The translations under genes and the position numbers were made by a program. 14,542 nt of DNA. Origin: an uncultured Lachnospiraceae bacterium. GTDB lineage: Bacteria > Bacillota > Clostridia > Lachnospirales > Lachnospiraceae. The number at the start of each line of letters is the position of its first letter. Within the stretch, counting starts at the first letter, position 1. Shown here piece by piece: positions 1-6,583 of the stretch. Where the stretch lies: assembly GCA_947068385.1 (NCBI GenBank), contig CAMTBF010000027.1, forward strand, positions 1 through 14,542, in the 5' to 3' direction. The notes beneath the pieces are model-generated. The model was given only the letters and a program-made list of their open reading frames with translations. It was not told where the DNA came from and made no database searches.

Positions 1-86
1 TATTATTTTACCATATTAACGCCCTGAAGTAAAGCCGGAAAATATGCGAAAATAATAAAACATAAAAGCTGTTGAGAGGTGCTAAG

Positions 87-404
87 ATGAACAAAAAAGT
101 AAAAAGCGACGCTGTGGATTTCCTGTTCGATGCCATCCTCTGTCTGGAGAGCAGGGAGGAATGCTACAGCTTTTTCGAGGATCTGTGCACGGTCAATGAG
201 CTGATATCCATCTCCCAGCGGCTGGAGGTGGCGGCGATGCTCAAGAACCACAGCACTTATCTGGAAATCGCCGAGAAGACAGGCGCCTCCACCGCCACCA
301 TCAGCCGTGTGAACCGGTCCCTGAACTACGGAAACGACGGCTACGACACAGTATTCGGCCGCATGCACAGGAAGGAGGCCTCCTCTGATGCCCCCTCCGC
401 ATAA
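87..404 (+). CDS. yerC: YerC/YecD family TrpR-like DNA-binding protein
   Basis: A 105-residue protein of the YerC/YecD group in the TrpR-like superfamily. These are small, mostly helical proteins with one helix-turn-helix and are presumed transcriptional regulators; their target is generally unknown. The C-terminal half carries the HTH at about residues 58-80 (TYLEIAEKTGAS followed by TATISRVNRSL), preceded by the family's ISQRLEVAAML helix at 42-52. I chose ATG at 87 over the in-frame TTG at 72 because GAGAGGT at 74-80 sits at normal SD distance from 87. The tail after residue 92 is low-complexity and probably disordered. No trp genes are nearby, so a role as tryptophan repressor is not supported. 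The gene stands alone, converging on the bactofilin gene. Family assignment is firm; function is unknown. Confidence 0.9.
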   Translation: MNKKVKSDAVDFLFDAILCLESREECYSFFEDLCTVNELISISQRLEVAAMLKNHSTYLEIAEKTGASTATISRVNRSLNYGNDGYDTVFGRMHRKEASSDAPSA

Positions 405-480
405 GGCCCACGGGCCCCTGGGGAGGAGGCTTCGCCTCCCCCACAGGCTCCGCTTCGGGAATCCTACAGGGCTTCCGCCC
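405..480. repeat. Cluster of short GC-rich hairpins after yerC
   Basis: Directly after the yerC stop comes a run of small inverted repeats with pyrimidine-rich loops. GGCC/GGCC lies at 405-416, an imperfect stem around GAGGC-TTC-GCCTC at 421-442, CCG-CTT-CGG near 450-458, and GGGC-TTCC-GCCC near 469-480. All share a GCTTC(C)G core. The arrangement resembles the interspersed palindromic elements found in bacterial intergenic regions. Only one copy is present here, so its repeat status is inference. Confidence 0.4.
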
Positions 481-481
481 G

Positions 482-525
482 TCAAAAAAGCAGGCATGTC
501 TCCAGAGGCATCCCTGCTTTTTTGA
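482..525. terminator. Bidirectional intrinsic terminator between yerC and bactofilin
   Basis: A 13-bp perfect stem pairs 482-494 (TCAAAAAAGCAGG) with 513-525. An inner stem, ATGTCT against AGGCAT (496-501 with 506-511, one G-T pair), closes a CCAG loop. The A6 and T6 runs on the two arms give a U-tract in either direction, so this can end both the rightward yerC transcript and the leftward M23-bactofilin transcript. Confidence 0.85.
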
Positions 526-578
526 GGATTTTCCCGCATCCGCCATTGCCGCGGCATCAGCTATGTAAGCTGTCCGCC

Positions 579-1037
579 TTACGGCTGGGCGCTCTGCTCC
601 GCGGAAGCCGACTCCATGTCCCGAAGCGCGTCCGAGATGGCCGACTTGGCCTCCTTCTGCATCTCCTTCAGCTCCCTGCGGTTGGGCTTGGGCCGTTTGC
701 TGGCGTCCTGGTTCATATCGCACCTGCCCTGGAAGATCGCCTGCTCATCGATGACAAGGCCGTTGGTGGTGATGTCCCCGATGACCCTGGCGGTGGATGT
801 GAGCTCCACCTTCTCAGGCACGTTCAGATTGCCGTACACCTCTCCGCCGATGATGACCTTTTTCGCGTTGATGTCGCCGTTGATGCAGCCGGATGCCCCT
901 ACGATCACGGTATCCGTCACCGTCACGTTGCCGTTCACCGTACCGTCGATGCGGATCGTGCCCTCGGCGCTGAAATCGCCGCCGCACTCCGCGTTCATTC
1001 CGATGATGGTTGAAATCTGTGTCTCGTTCTTTCTCAT
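579..1037 (-). CDS. Bactofilin family cytoskeletal protein
   Basis: A 152-residue bactofilin (polymer-forming cytoskeletal protein, formerly DUF583). Bactofilins fold as a short right-handed beta-helix and polymerise without nucleotide into membrane-associated filaments or patches that localise cell-wall enzymes. The core at about 8-107 shows the expected repeating strands with Gly turns: FSAEGTIRIDGTVNGNV, then VIVGASGCINGDI, then KVIIGGEVYGNLNV and TARVIGDIT. The tail at 110-152 is charged and probably disordered. The start is ATG at 1037, preceded by AAAGGGGTG; an upstream in-frame ATG at 1088 has no comparable site and would overlap the spacer. It lies 53 nt downstream of the M23-like gene on the same strand and is probably co-transcribed with it. 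Bactofilin next to LytM/M23 genes is a recurrent pairing, so a scaffold for that partner is the natural reading. Confidence 0.92.
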   Translation of the reverse strand: MRKNETQISTIIGMNAECGGDFSAEGTIRIDGTVNGNVTVTDTVIVGASGCINGDINAKKVIIGGEVYGNLNVPEKVELTSTARVIGDITTNGLVIDEQAIFQGRCDMNQDASKRPKPNRRELKEMQKEAKSAISDALRDMESASAEQSAQP

Positions 1038-1090
1038 TTTTACACCCCTTTCGCGCCTGTGCGCGCATCTTTTCCTTATTCCTGACAATG

Positions 1091-1831
1091 TCAGCCGCTG
1101 ATCGACAGCACTTCCATGGGACTGATATACGCGCCGTCCCGCGTCACCTGATACCCCAGCTTGCCGCTATCGTCAGTGATCACGAACAGGGTGGCTCCCT
1201 GTGTGACCGTCTCTCCCTGCCTTACCTTGACCTCTCCCGTGCTCCGGTAAATCGTGGTATAGCCGTTGCCGTGGTCCACCCAGACATTGTTGCCGTACTC
1301 CGGATCCTCGTTGACCACGATGACGGAGCCGCTGGCGGCGGCCACCACCATGGCGCCCTTTGAAGCGGTGAAGATGCAGATCGGATTGCCGTTCTCCTCC
1401 ACCGTCTCCTCCATGCTGGCCTTCCCCGTCAGCGGGAACTGCGTGGGCATGGTCTGCTTCTCCAGCTGCTGGGACAGCGCGGTCTCGGTCTGGGCCTTCT
1501 GGGTCACGGTCTCGCTGAGGATCCCTATCTTCTCGTTCAGGTCTGCTATCTCACCGTTGAGCCCGGCTATCTGGCCCTCCAGCTCCGCCTTCTCCTGCTC
1601 CAGTGACGCGATGGTCTCGTTCTCGGACTCCGTCTGCCGAAGCTCCCCTGCCCATACGTCCCTCTCGTACAAAAAGAACCCGATCAACGCGCCGATGATG
1701 ATGCATTGAAAAAGGATGACCGTCTGCAGGATCCATGGCCGGACGCGGAACTGCCTCACCTTACCGTCCGTGGCATCGGATGCAACGATCACCACGTGGT
1801 TATTCTTGCGTTTATGTCCCTTACGTACCAT
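1091..1831 (-). CDS. Membrane-anchored coiled-coil protein with degenerate LytM (M23) domain
   Basis: A 246-residue protein with a basic cytoplasmic N-terminus (1-33), one transmembrane helix at about 34-54, an extracytoplasmic coiled coil at about 66-125 (LEQEKAELEGQ repeats) and a LytM/M23-like domain at about 150-242. Active M23 enzymes are zinc endopeptidases that cut peptidoglycan cross-bridges, using an H-x3-D pair and a later H-x-H. Here the fold signature is clear (ASKGAMVVAAASG, WVDHGNGYTTIY, VKVRQGETVTQG). However, the first His/Asp positions read Asn149/Ile153, the YAH His reads Ser197, and H-L-H reads Lys224-Leu-Gly226. It is therefore very probably non-catalytic and may act as a scaffold or activator, as degenerate LytM factors do elsewhere. 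The start at 1831 has a strong GGAGGTGA site. It is first in an operon with the bactofilin. Confidence 0.88.
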   Translation of the reverse strand: MVRKGHKRKNNHVVIVASDATDGKVRQFRVRPWILQTVILFQCIIIGALIGFFLYERDVWAGELRQTESENETIASLEQEKAELEGQIAGLNGEIADLNEKIGILSETVTQKAQTETALSQQLEKQTMPTQFPLTGKASMEETVEENGNPICIFTASKGAMVVAAASGSVIVVNEDPEYGNNVWVDHGNGYTTIYRSTGEVKVRQGETVTQGATLFVITDDSGKLGYQVTRDGAYISPMEVLSISG

Positions 1832-1930
1832 AAAAGTCACCTCCAAATAACCTTTTCCTGTTTTGCCATAACCCCATGCGCTGAAAGAGGAGTGTCTACA
1901 CATCCTCTTGCGCATATGGAATCAGAAGCC

Positions 1931-1951
1931 GACTCAGTTCCCTCCTGAGTC
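1931..1951 (-). promoter_or_regulatory. Perfect dyad at predicted transcription start of M23-bactofilin operon
   Basis: GACTCAG (1931-1937) and CTGAGTC (1945-1951) form a perfect 7-bp inverted repeat with a 7-nt spacer. It lies 3 nt beyond the -10 box, where transcription should begin. It could be a repressor operator or a 5'-terminal RNA stem-loop. In the RNA sense its loop region reads AGGAGGGAA and is Shine-Dalgarno-like, but no convincing start codon follows at the right distance. Confidence 0.45.
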
Positions 1952-1954
1952 AAC

Positions 1955-1983
1955 ATTTTACCATAAACACAATTCCACTTCAA
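1955..1983 (-). promoter_or_regulatory. Predicted sigma-A promoter for M23-bactofilin operon
   Basis: Read on the minus strand: TTGAAG (1983-1978), 17-nt spacer, TAAAAT (1960-1955). Spacing is ideal and matches to consensus are 4/6 and 5/6. It predicts a leader of about 115 nt before the ATG at 1831. Confidence 0.65.
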
Positions 1984-2017
1984 CGATAGGGAGCACATTT
2001 TGTTATGTTTCCACAAA

Positions 2018-2064
2018 CAAAAAAGCTTATTTTATGCACTAAAACATAAATATAAGCTTTTTTG
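2018..2064. terminator. Bidirectional intrinsic terminator after hisA
   Basis: CAAAAAAGCTTAT (2018-2030) pairs with 2052-2064, and TTTATG (2031-2036) pairs with 2045-2050. Together they give 19 bp with a single bulged T and an 8-nt loop. T6 runs occur on the 3' arm in either direction. It starts 22 nt past the hisA stop and separates hisA from the M23-bactofilin promoter. Confidence 0.85.
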
Positions 2065-2085
2065 TGAGCATTTTATACAATTATT

Positions 2086-2865
2086 TCAATTCGCCTTGCA
2101 CATTTCCGACACTTTTCTCCAGGAGAGGTTCCCGCCGAACAGGTCAAGGGCGCTCCCGATGGTCACGTTCAGCCGGCCCCTCCCCAGCTTCTTCAGCAGC
2201 TCCAGGTCCTCATAGCTGTGCACGCCCCCTGCGTAGGTCATGGGCCTACCTCCCCATGCGCCCAGGAGGGCGGCCAGCTCCCCCTCGATTCCCTGCGCCC
2301 TCCCCTCCACGTCCACCGCATGGACCAGGAACTCGTCGCAGTATGCCGCCAGCCGCTCCAGCAGCGGCTCCCCCACCCTTTCCCGGGTCTCCCTCTGCCA
2401 TCTGTCCGTGACCACACGATATCCGTCCCCGGTCTTCCTGCAGCTTAAGTCCAGCACAAGCCGCTCCTTTCCCACCGCGTCCCGCATCCGCTCCAGCCTG
2501 TCATAGTCGATCCGCCCCTCCCGGAACACGTAGGATGTGACGATGACATGGGACGCCCCCGCCTCCAGGAACTCCCCGGCAGTCTCCGGCGTGATGCCGC
2601 CCCCGGCCTGGAGCCCGCCCGGATAGGCCGCCAGCGCGGCCAGCGCCTGCCGCTTGGTGTCGGCGTACCTGGGGCTGTCCGCGGCGTTGAGCAGTATGAC
2701 ATGCCCGCCCCGGATGCCCGCCTCCCGGTAGAGCCCGGCGTAATAGGCCGCCCCCTGCTCCGCCACGAAGTTCTCCTGGGCCGCGTCCCCGGCATCCCGC
2801 AGGCTTCCGCCCACGATCTGCTTCACATGGCCGTTGTGGATATCGATGCATGGCCTGAACTCCAT
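2086..2865 (-). CDS. hisA: Eukaryotic-type HisA (ProFAR isomerase)
   Basis: A 259-residue (beta/alpha)8 isomerase that converts ProFAR to PRFAR, the fourth step of histidine synthesis. The sequence follows the eukaryotic His6/HISN3 pattern rather than standard bacterial HisA. It has CIDIHNGHVKQIVGG at 6-20, YYAGLY at 41-46, GGHVI at 53-57, LQAGGGI at 85-91, VIVTSYVF at 107-114, LDLSCRKTGDG at 138-148, EFLVHAVDVEG at 178-188, YAGG at 211-214 and GSALDLFGGNL at 237-247. Asp8 and Asp139 are the likely acid/base pair. I compared it with yeast His6 from memory, and most of these blocks match closely. The start at 2865 has GAGGAGGTG. It is a lone gene: no other his genes are visible, and a terminator follows. 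Histidine function is inferred from family; a related sugar-phosphate isomerase is a less likely alternative. Confidence 0.9.
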   Translation of the reverse strand: MEFRPCIDIHNGHVKQIVGGSLRDAGDAAQENFVAEQGAAYYAGLYREAGIRGGHVILLNAADSPRYADTKRQALAALAAYPGGLQAGGGITPETAGEFLEAGASHVIVTSYVFREGRIDYDRLERMRDAVGKERLVLDLSCRKTGDGYRVVTDRWQRETRERVGEPLLERLAAYCDEFLVHAVDVEGRAQGIEGELAALLGAWGGRPMTYAGGVHSYEDLELLKKLGRGRLNVTIGSALDLFGGNLSWRKVSEMCKAN

Positions 2866-2879
2866 CCCGCACCTCCTCG

Positions 2880-2896
2880 TCAAAAAAATTTTTTGA
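2880..2896. promoter_or_regulatory. A7T6 palindrome upstream of hisA ribosome-binding site
   Basis: TCAAAAAA-A-TTTTTTGA is a 17-nt near-perfect A/T palindrome in the hisA-lipoprotein divergent spacer, a few bases upstream of the hisA SD (GAGGAGG). It could be an operator, intrinsically bent DNA or a weak stem in the leader. I found no good sigma-A promoter for either flanking gene in this 178-bp spacer. Confidence 0.35.
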
Positions 2897-3043
2897 TCCC
2901 CGCCGTATAAAACCTGCCGCAAATCACATACTAGTGGCATATCAGCCGTCCCGCGCGAATTTTCCGCCGTGAGGCAGATCCCGCGCAGGACCGTCTGATG
3001 TATCTTCTATTACAGATATCCACGCAGCAGAATGGAGGAAACT

Positions 3044-3619
3044 ATGAAAAAAGGAAAGAATCTCGCAGGAGCCAAAAAGCTCTTGGCGTTGGGGCTGGTG
3101 CTTGCCTATGTATGCATGGCTACAGCCTGCACCAACAACGACAAAAAGGACAACAGCTCTGACAGCATGGCCGGAACCAGCACGCAGGGTTCCGGCTCCA
3201 GCGCTGCCGGCAGCAGCTCGGGCAGCGGCAGCTCTGCCGAAAGCTCTGGCAGCAGTTCCGCCGAGAGCAGCACCACTGGCTCAGATGCCGGAAACAGTTC
3301 AAGCACCGGCAACAGTACTGATGCCGGAAACGGCAATAACACCGGCAACGGCGTTGGAGAAGGCGGCGCCACCCAGGGGGATGACGATTCCCTGATAGAC
3401 GACGCAGGCGACGCCATCGACAATGCAGTGGACGATGTCACCGATGGCATCGACAATATCACCGATGACCTCACCGGCAACGACGGGGCGAACGGCACAG
3501 GCACCACAGACGGCACCGGCAACGGCAACACCACAAACGGTACTACAAACGGCACAGGCGCGGCAGACGGGGCGCGCAGCCGCATGTACGGCAACCCCTC
3601 CGGCGGTGCCATAAGGTAA
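3044..3619 (+). CDS. Low-complexity secreted lipoprotein, unknown function
   Basis: A 191-residue protein I do not recognise as a named family. Its N-terminus is a lipoprotein signal: basic MKKGKNLAGAKK, a hydrophobic stretch at 13-25, then ATAC with the probable lipidated Cys29. The -3 position is Ala rather than the usual Leu, so the lipobox is slightly off consensus. The mature part has no globular core. Residues 40-90 are Ser/Gly/Ala-rich and 85-112 Asn/Gly/Thr-rich. Residues 113-146 are an acidic amphipathic segment with DAIDN, DVTDG and DIT-like units. Residues 147-178 are Gly/Thr/Asn-rich, and a short basic end reads RSRMYGNPSGGAIR. ATG at 3044 is preferred over ATG at 3032 because GGAGG at 3034-3039 lies inside that extension at the right spacing. 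It probably sits on the outer face of the membrane, extending into the wall. Confidence 0.75.
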   Translation: MKKGKNLAGAKKLLALGLVLAYVCMATACTNNDKKDNSSDSMAGTSTQGSGSSAAGSSSGSGSSAESSGSSSAESSTTGSDAGNSSSTGNSTDAGNGNNTGNGVGEGGATQGDDDSLIDDAGDAIDNAVDDVTDGIDNITDDLTGNDGANGTGTTDGTGNGNTTNGTTNGTGAADGARSRMYGNPSGGAIR

Positions 3620-3624
3620 CGATG

Positions 3625-3683
3625 TCTCAGGCGTTTTCCGGATGCCCCAGGCAGCCCCTGCGGCAGAAGGCATGCGCCTGAGA
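3625..3683. terminator. Nested inverted repeat between converging lipoprotein and fbp genes
   Basis: TCTCAGGCG (3625-3633) pairs perfectly with CGCCTGAGA (3675-3683). Inside it, ATGCC pairs with GGCAT, and CAGG with CCTG. The element occupies the space between two converging genes and may protect or form both 3' ends. Neither side has a long U-tract, so intrinsic termination is uncertain. Confidence 0.45.
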
Positions 3684-3700
3684 ATGCCTTTCGCTCCCGC

Positions 3701-5656
3701 CTACTCTTCCCGCAGCGTGCCGTCCCGGTAAGCCTCCAGCAGCTCCTCCAGGTAATAGACCTGCTCCCTCAGCTCCCGCCCCACGTCCGTATCCGCCACC
3801 AGCTTCCTGTGCACATAGGTCTCCACGTCAAGATAATGGGAGAACAGGTCGGACTCGTTGACGATCGCCGCATAGGAGGATTCGAAGGGCTCATGGGCCA
3901 CCAGCTGCATCCCCCTGGAGCTACATACCAGCGTATACCCCGCTATGCCCGTCTTCGCCTGGTAGGCCTTGGAAAAGCCGCCGTCGATGATCAAGAGCCT
4001 GCCCCCGCACTTGATGGGGGACTCCCCGTGTATCTGCTCCACGGGCACATGGCCGTTGACGATATGGGACTCCCTGCCGTGGAGGCCGAATTCCTTCAGG
4101 ATGCGGTCCACGGTCTCCTCCTGCTCCAGCAGCCTATAGTAGCTGTTCTTCCGCTCCTCGTGGGTCTCCTTCTCCTCTACGAAATACCGTTCAAAGGTTG
4201 CCATCTTGTCCTTGCCGAACACGGGCGAGCCCTTCCCTGCCCAGATATACCACATAAGGTCCTGGCCCATGGCCCGCTCCGCCTGATCCTTGGCGTAATA
4301 CCCTCTCCTGGCGTGGTGCTCCAGGATGTCGTACAGCGCCTTGCCTCTGTACTCCTTTCCGCAGATCTCCACCCCGGCAAAGCTGCCGTCCTCCTCCATG
4401 GGCATGCAGCCGTGGTAGAGGAGGTTCCCGTTGTAGATTTTGTACAGGCCGCCCTTGGAGTAGAGGAAGCGCACATGGCGCTGCAGCTTCTCGCAGTTCA
4501 GGAACGCCTGCTGCAGCCCCCGCATGACCTCCTCTTCCTCCTCCGTCAGGGCCAGGGGATCGGCGGGATCCACCGTGGGGAGGTCCATGTCCCGCATGGC
4601 GTATTCCCGCCCCTCCCTGCCCAGGCGGACGGTCCCCTTCTGGAAGTCTATCCGCTCCAGCAGCACCCTGTCCTCCATGTGGAACTCCGGATGCCGCCTG
4701 ATCAGCTGCCCCTCCAGCTTGAACTGGAGGATGGCCATGGCCTTGTGCATCCTGACGTCCAGGTCCAGGGCCTTCCGGTTGCGGTTCTTGCCCGTGCGCA
4801 CGGCGAACACGCTGCAGTCCGTGTGCTCATAGACGTCCATCACGAAGGTGGCCAGGGGCAGCAGGTTGATGCCGTAGCCGTCCTCTAAGGTGTCCAGGTT
4901 CCCGTAGCGGGCCGCGATCCGGATCACATTGGCGATGCAGGCCATATGGCCGCTGGCGGCTCCCATCCACGCCACGTCATGGTTCCCCCACTGCACGTCC
5001 ACGGAATGGTAGGCGCACAGGGTGTCCATGATGATATGGGGCCCGGGCCCTCTGTCGTAGATGTCCCCCACGATGTGGAGATGGTCTATGACCAGGCGCT
5101 GGATCAGCTGGCTCAGGGCCACGATGAACTGAGGGGCCCGGCCAATCCGGATGATCGTGCGGATGATTTCGTTGTAGTACGCCTCTTTGTCGTGGATCTC
5201 TTCCTTCTCCGTGATCAGCTCCTCGATGACATAGGCGAAGTCCTTCGGCAGGGCTTTGCGCACCTTGGAGCGGGTATACTTGGAGGACACCCGCTTGATG
5301 ACCTGCACCAGCCTGTGGAGGGAGATTTTGTACCAGTCCTCCAGATTGTCCTCTTCCTTTCTGACGATCTCCAGCTTTTCCTCCGGATAGTAGATCAGCG
5401 TGGCCAGGCCCTTCTTGTCCCTGCTGCTGATCGTATTGCCGAATTCCTCGTCGATCTTCTTGCGCACGGAGCCGGAGCCGTTCTTCAGCACATGGTTGAA
5501 CTGCTCGTACTCTCCGTGGATGTCCGTCAGGAAATGCTCCGTGCCCTTGGGCAGGTTCATGATGGACTGGAGGTTGATGATCTCCGTGGAAGCTGCCGCA
5601 ACGCTTGGGTACTGCTTCGCCAGGACCCTTAAGACCTGATTGTCTTTCTCCTTCAT
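3701..5656 (-). CDS. fbp: Fructose-1,6-bisphosphatase, class III
   Basis: A 651-residue class III fructose-1,6-bisphosphatase, the Firmicute-type enzyme related to Bacillus subtilis Fbp (about 670 residues). It hydrolyses fructose-1,6-bisphosphate to fructose-6-phosphate in gluconeogenesis. Metallophosphoesterase metal-site motifs are intact: DIHGEYEQF at 45-53, GDIYDRG at 197-203 and GNHD at 224-227. A further NGHVPVEQIHGESP block lies in the C-terminal half. Class III enzymes carry large insertions between these motifs, which explains the length. The start at 5656 is set by AGGGGAG five bases upstream; an ATG at 5689 has weaker support. It begins 66 nt after dapB on the same strand. That spacer is GC-rich but has no U-tract terminator, so read-through from the lysine operon is likely. 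An internal promoter cannot be excluded. Confidence 0.95.
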   Translation of the reverse strand: MKEKDNQVLRVLAKQYPSVAAASTEIINLQSIMNLPKGTEHFLTDIHGEYEQFNHVLKNGSGSVRKKIDEEFGNTISSRDKKGLATLIYYPEEKLEIVRKEEDNLEDWYKISLHRLVQVIKRVSSKYTRSKVRKALPKDFAYVIEELITEKEEIHDKEAYYNEIIRTIIRIGRAPQFIVALSQLIQRLVIDHLHIVGDIYDRGPGPHIIMDTLCAYHSVDVQWGNHDVAWMGAASGHMACIANVIRIAARYGNLDTLEDGYGINLLPLATFVMDVYEHTDCSVFAVRTGKNRNRKALDLDVRMHKAMAILQFKLEGQLIRRHPEFHMEDRVLLERIDFQKGTVRLGREGREYAMRDMDLPTVDPADPLALTEEEEEVMRGLQQAFLNCEKLQRHVRFLYSKGGLYKIYNGNLLYHGCMPMEEDGSFAGVEICGKEYRGKALYDILEHHARRGYYAKDQAERAMGQDLMWYIWAGKGSPVFGKDKMATFERYFVEEKETHEERKNSYYRLLEQEETVDRILKEFGLHGRESHIVNGHVPVEQIHGESPIKCGGRLLIIDGGFSKAYQAKTGIAGYTLVCSSRGMQLVAHEPFESSYAAIVNESDLFSHYLDVETYVHRKLVADTDVGRELREQVYYLEELLEAYRDGTLREE

Positions 5657-5722
5657 GTATGCTCCCCTCATTTTTCCCCGCAGGCCCATGCCGCAGACAG
5701 CCCGCCGGCCTGGCCCCGGGCC

Positions 5723-6487
5723 CTATAGCACGGCTTCTATCACATGGCTCATGTCATACCTGCCCGCGGGCTTCCCGGCCAGGAACTTGGCCGCCTGGAC
5801 GGCACCCTTGCCAAAGATCGCCTTGGAGTAGGCCCTGTGGGAAAAGGTGACGACCTCGTCCGGCCCGGCGAACATCACGTCATGGTCGCCTACGATGGTG
5901 CCGCCCCTGACGGCGCTGATGCCGATCTCCTTCTCCGGGCGGCGCTCCCGCCTGGCGCTCCTGTCGTAAGCATAGGAGTAAGCATTGCCTAACTCCTCAT
6001 TGATGGCGTCGGCCAGCGCAAGGGCGGTCCCGCTGGGCGCGTCCACCTTCAGGTTGTGGTGCTTCTCCACGATCTCCATGTCGAACCCCGCAGGGGCCAG
6101 CACCCCCGCCGCATCCTTCAGGAGCTTTAAGAGGAGGTTTATCCCCAGGGACATATTGGCGGAGCGCAGCAGGGGGATGGACTCCGCGGCCTCCTCCGCC
6201 TTCTTCAATTGCTCCTCGCCAAGGCCCGTGGTGCAGAGCACGCAGGGGAGCTTCCTCTCCACGCAGTAGTCCAGCATCTTGTCCACCGCAGCGGCCGTGG
6301 AGAAGTCCACCAGGCAGTCCGCCTCCACATCGCATTCCCCGATATCCGTAAAGACGGGGAATGGGTTCCTCCCGTCGTCGAACAGGTCGATCCCGGCCAC
6401 CAGCTCCGCCTCTTTGTCCGCCTCCAGGAGCCCCCTGATGACCTGTCCCATTTTTCCGTTGCAGCCGTGCATGATAATCCTTGTCAT
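5723..6487 (-). CDS. dapB: 4-hydroxy-tetrahydrodipicolinate reductase
   Basis: A 254-residue DapB, which reduces the DapA product with NAD(P)H to tetrahydrodipicolinate on the way to diaminopimelate and lysine. The N-terminal Rossmann domain starts with GCNGKMG (8-14) and includes DFSTAAAVDK (61-70) and CTTG (85-88). The substrate-binding domain has the signature EKHHNLKVDAPSGTA (141-155), where His143 and Lys147 correspond to the catalytic pair of E. coli DapB. RGGTIVGDH follows at 194-202. The length is slightly short of E. coli DapB (273), typical for Firmicutes. The start has AGGAGGCG about 9 nt upstream. It lies 96 nt downstream of dapA, and that spacer can fold (see 6513-6568). Confidence 0.97.
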   Translation of the reverse strand: MTRIIMHGCNGKMGQVIRGLLEADKEAELVAGIDLFDDGRNPFPVFTDIGECDVEADCLVDFSTAAAVDKMLDYCVERKLPCVLCTTGLGEEQLKKAEEAAESIPLLRSANMSLGINLLLKLLKDAAGVLAPAGFDMEIVEKHHNLKVDAPSGTALALADAINEELGNAYSYAYDRSARRERRPEKEIGISAVRGGTIVGDHDVMFAGPDEVVTFSHRAYSKAIFGKGAVQAAKFLAGKPAGRYDMSHVIEAVL

Positions 6488-6512
6488 ATAATAAGCGCCT
6501 CCTATTCCAGTT

Positions 6513-6568
6513 CCGCATCCGTCACAAAAGGGCTCCCGCGTCAGGAATCGCGCCCGATGCGGCAGCCC
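6513..6568 (-). promoter_or_regulatory. Alternative hairpins in dapA-dapB spacer
   Basis: In the minus-strand RNA, GGGCT (6568-6564) pairs with AGCCC (6534-6530) around an inner CGCG/CGCG stem with an 8-nt loop. UUUU (6529-6526) follows directly, which is terminator-like. A second 7-bp pairing, CCGCATC (6562-6556) with GATGCGG (6519-6513), crosses the first, so the two are competing folds. This suggests tuning of dapB relative to dapA, by attenuation or mRNA processing, but it is untested. Confidence 0.4.
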
Positions 6569-6583
6569 CAGTCAATGGTGATC

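Noticed and set aside
87..404. True tryptophan repressor TrpR
   Set aside because: The sequence fits the YerC/YecD branch, which has the TrpR fold but no demonstrated tryptophan role. No trp genes or operator are present.
3106..3612. 168-codon frame antisense to the lipoprotein gene
   Set aside because: It is Pro/Val/Leu/Ser-rich from the complement of low-complexity codons. The + strand frame has a strong SD and a lipoprotein signal.
3809..4888. 359-codon open frame antisense to fbp
   Set aside because: It is a shadow of fbp with no RBS or domain signature.
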